A stretch of DNA of 64,000 nt from assembly GCA_037044955.1 (NCBI GenBank), contig JBAOHX010000002.1, positions 868,001 through 932,000 on the forward strand. Direction: 5' to 3'. Shown piece after piece: positions 63,050 through 64,000 of this stretch. Each line of letters starts with the position of its first letter. Position 1 is the first letter of the stretch. A program made the position numbers and the translations under genes. Under the pieces are notes generated by a model. It saw only the letters and a list, made by a program, of their open reading frames with translations. It was not told the DNA's origin and made no database searches. The stretch comes from JAJXWB01 sp037044955 (GTDB lineage: Bacteria; Pseudomonadota; Alphaproteobacteria; Rhizobiales; Beijerinckiaceae).

Positions 63050-63439
63050 CTATCTCCGGAGCGGGCCGCCAGCAGCCGTCCAGGCGGCGATCCCGCCGGC
63101 CATGTTGCAGACCTCGAGGCCCATGTCCTGCAGGGTCTTCGCCGCGAAGGTCGAGCGGCCGCCGGTCGCGCAGTAGAGCACGAGCTTGCGGCCGGCCAGT
63201 TCCTTCTTGTGCATCGGGCTTTCGGGATCGGCGAAAAATTCGAGGAAGCCGCGCGGCGCGTGAAAGGCGCCCGGCAGCATGCCGGTCTGGGCGACCTCGC
63301 CAGCCTCGCGCACGTCGACGAACTGGACGCTGTCGTCGCCGACGAGGCGCAGCGCGTGCTGCACGTCGATGGTCTCGATGACGGCGTTGGCCTCGGCCAG
63401 CATCTGCTTGAATCCGCGGCGGAGAGGGGCTGACGTCAT
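63050..63439 (-). CDS. rhodanese-like domain protein
   Basis: The 129-aa single rhodanese domain has VQFVDVREAGEVAQTGMLPG, FHAPRGFLEFFADPESPMHK and the active-site loop LVLYCATGGRSTFAAKTLQD with the catalytic Cys, then NMAGGIAAWTAAGGP. It is probably a cytosolic sulfurtransferase. ATG at 63439 is chosen because GGAG lies seven bases upstream. A TTG at 63451 would place the RBS inside the gene. Confidence 0.9.
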   Translation of the reverse strand: MTSAPLRRGFKQMLAEANAVIETIDVQHALRLVGDDSVQFVDVREAGEVAQTGMLPGAFHAPRGFLEFFADPESPMHKKELAGRKLVLYCATGGRSTFAAKTLQDMGLEVCNMAGGIAAWTAAGGPLRR

Positions 63440-63562
63440 GACATTCTCCAATATGAATATGTGCGGTTAATCGCACGGCGGCGGAAAGCCCGCAACCGCT
63501 CGCGTTGCGTCGTCCGGCGAGCGGCCCTATCGTCGCCGCCGAGGGTTGCAGGGGGATAGGGC

Positions 63563-63823
63563 ATGAAGGTGACCATCGACATCGACTGCACGCCGCTCGA
63601 GGCGCGCCAGTTCTTCGGCCTGCCCGACGTCCAGCCGATGCAGACGGCCGTCATGGACGCGATGGAAAAGCGGATGCTGAAGGAGATGGAGAATTACACG
63701 CCCGAGAAATTGTTCGAATTGTGGATGCCGCTGATGAGCGCCAACCGCGAATTGCTGGGCTCCTTCTTCTCCGCCTTCACCAAGGGCGCCGCGTCCGCGA
63801 CGGACAAGAGCAAGGCGAAATAG
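63563..63823 (+). CDS. DUF6489 family protein
   Basis: The 86-aa protein starts MKVTIDIDCTPLEARQFFGL and continues PDVQPMQTAVMDAMEKRMLK, the DUF6489 pattern known from alphaproteobacteria. It is probably all-helical after one strand. Function is unknown. The RBS (GGGGGATAGGGC) and length are ordinary. The next gene begins 14 bp later. Confidence 0.82.
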   Translation: MKVTIDIDCTPLEARQFFGLPDVQPMQTAVMDAMEKRMLKEMENYTPEKLFELWMPLMSANRELLGSFFSAFTKGAASATDKSKAK

Positions 63824-63836
63824 GCCGCGCCTCCTC

Positions 63837-64000
63837 ATGATCACGTCGATCCACAATATCGCGCTGGCGACGCCCGACGTCGATGCGGCCACGCGCGCCT
63901 ATGCGCTTCTGTTCAACCGCGCGCCCGATGGCGCGATCGCGGCGGATGGAACGCGGCAGGTCTGGTTCTCGACCTCCAACATCCGCTTCGCGCTGATCGC
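63837..64000 (+). CDS. VOC family protein, 3' cut by window end
   Basis: The first 54 codons (MITSIHNIALATPDVDAATR, AYALLFNRAPDGAIAADGTR, QVWFSTSNIRFALI) form the first beta-alpha-beta module of a VOC/glyoxalase-fold protein, possibly methylmalonyl-CoA-epimerase-like. The frame is open to the window edge. It probably forms an operon with the DUF6489 gene 14 bp upstream. Function cannot be decided from this fragment. Confidence 0.72.
   Translation, partial: MITSIHNIALATPDVDAATRAYALLFNRAPDGAIAADGTRQVWFSTSNIRFALI

Overview
The window is high-GC DNA from an alphaproteobacterium, most likely a member of the Hyphomicrobiales (Rhizobiales). The evidence is the set of gene families (DUF6489, DUF2783, DUF2889, split transketolase, FtrABD iron uptake, short class I IlvC), the frequent ATGA/GTGA/TTGA gene overlaps, and several families of intergenic palindromes. 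Genus cannot be resolved from the sequence alone. The window is chromosomal in character: it holds amino-acid biosynthesis genes, aconitase and a tRNA-Lys. I see no insertion sequence, prophage, CRISPR array or rRNA.

Layout. 0-7.6 kb: a SulP anion transporter cut by the window edge, a DUF1993 protein, an FAD-linked D-lactate-type dehydrogenase and a large AsmA protein. 7.6-13.2 kb: pyridoxal kinase, an NMT1/TauT-type ABC importer and a TRAP permease pair without a binding protein. 13.3-23.2 kb: a secreted helix-hairpin-helix protein, an orphan ABC ATPase, the ilvI-ilvH-ilvC genes with an upstream leader peptide (Leu-Ile-Val) and an attenuator hairpin, leuA with its own Leu-rich leader peptide, and tRNA-Lys(CTT). 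23.2-31.8 kb: an SDR plus two-subunit transketolase operon, divergent from a five-gene oligopeptide-type ABC transporter. 31.9-41.2 kb: a homogentisate catabolism region (MBL hydrolase, hmgA, fahA, IclR and MarR regulators). It faces a VOC protein, an FAD monooxygenase, a DUF2783 protein and a Leu/Ile/Val-type binding protein across a 20-bp palindrome. 41.5-45 kb: aconitase B and a MenA-like prenyltransferase. 45.2-51 kb: a probable 2-aminobenzoyl-CoA (or salicyloyl-CoA) catabolic cluster made of RidA, CoA ligase, SDR, a bifunctional monooxygenase/reductase and MarR. 51-55.7 kb: an OprB porin, a ferrous iron system (FtrA, FtrB, FtrD, no FtrC permease) and DUF2889. 56-64 kb: thiolase, epoxide hydrolase, CaiB/BaiF CoA-transferase, a glutamate-cysteine ligase family protein, a copper-delivery set (SCO, PCuAC, DUF2946-like), rhodanese, DUF6489 and a cut VOC gene.

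The most important caveat is sequence quality. I count 25 apparent frameshifts in 13 genes. Every one is explained by one extra base, and in each gene the span minus the number of inferred insertions is a whole number of codons that gives a normal family length. This one-sided pattern points to insertion errors in the assembly rather than pseudogenes. I therefore annotate these genes as single CDSs spanning the shifts and give the positions.

The most interesting biology is (i) the two amino-acid leader peptides controlling ilv and leu, (ii) the catabolic cluster that places an enamine-deaminase-family (RidA) protein beside a 2-aminobenzoyl-CoA-type pathway, (iii) the divergent homogentisate regulon around a near-perfect palindromic operator, and (iv) four families of dispersed intergenic palindromes.
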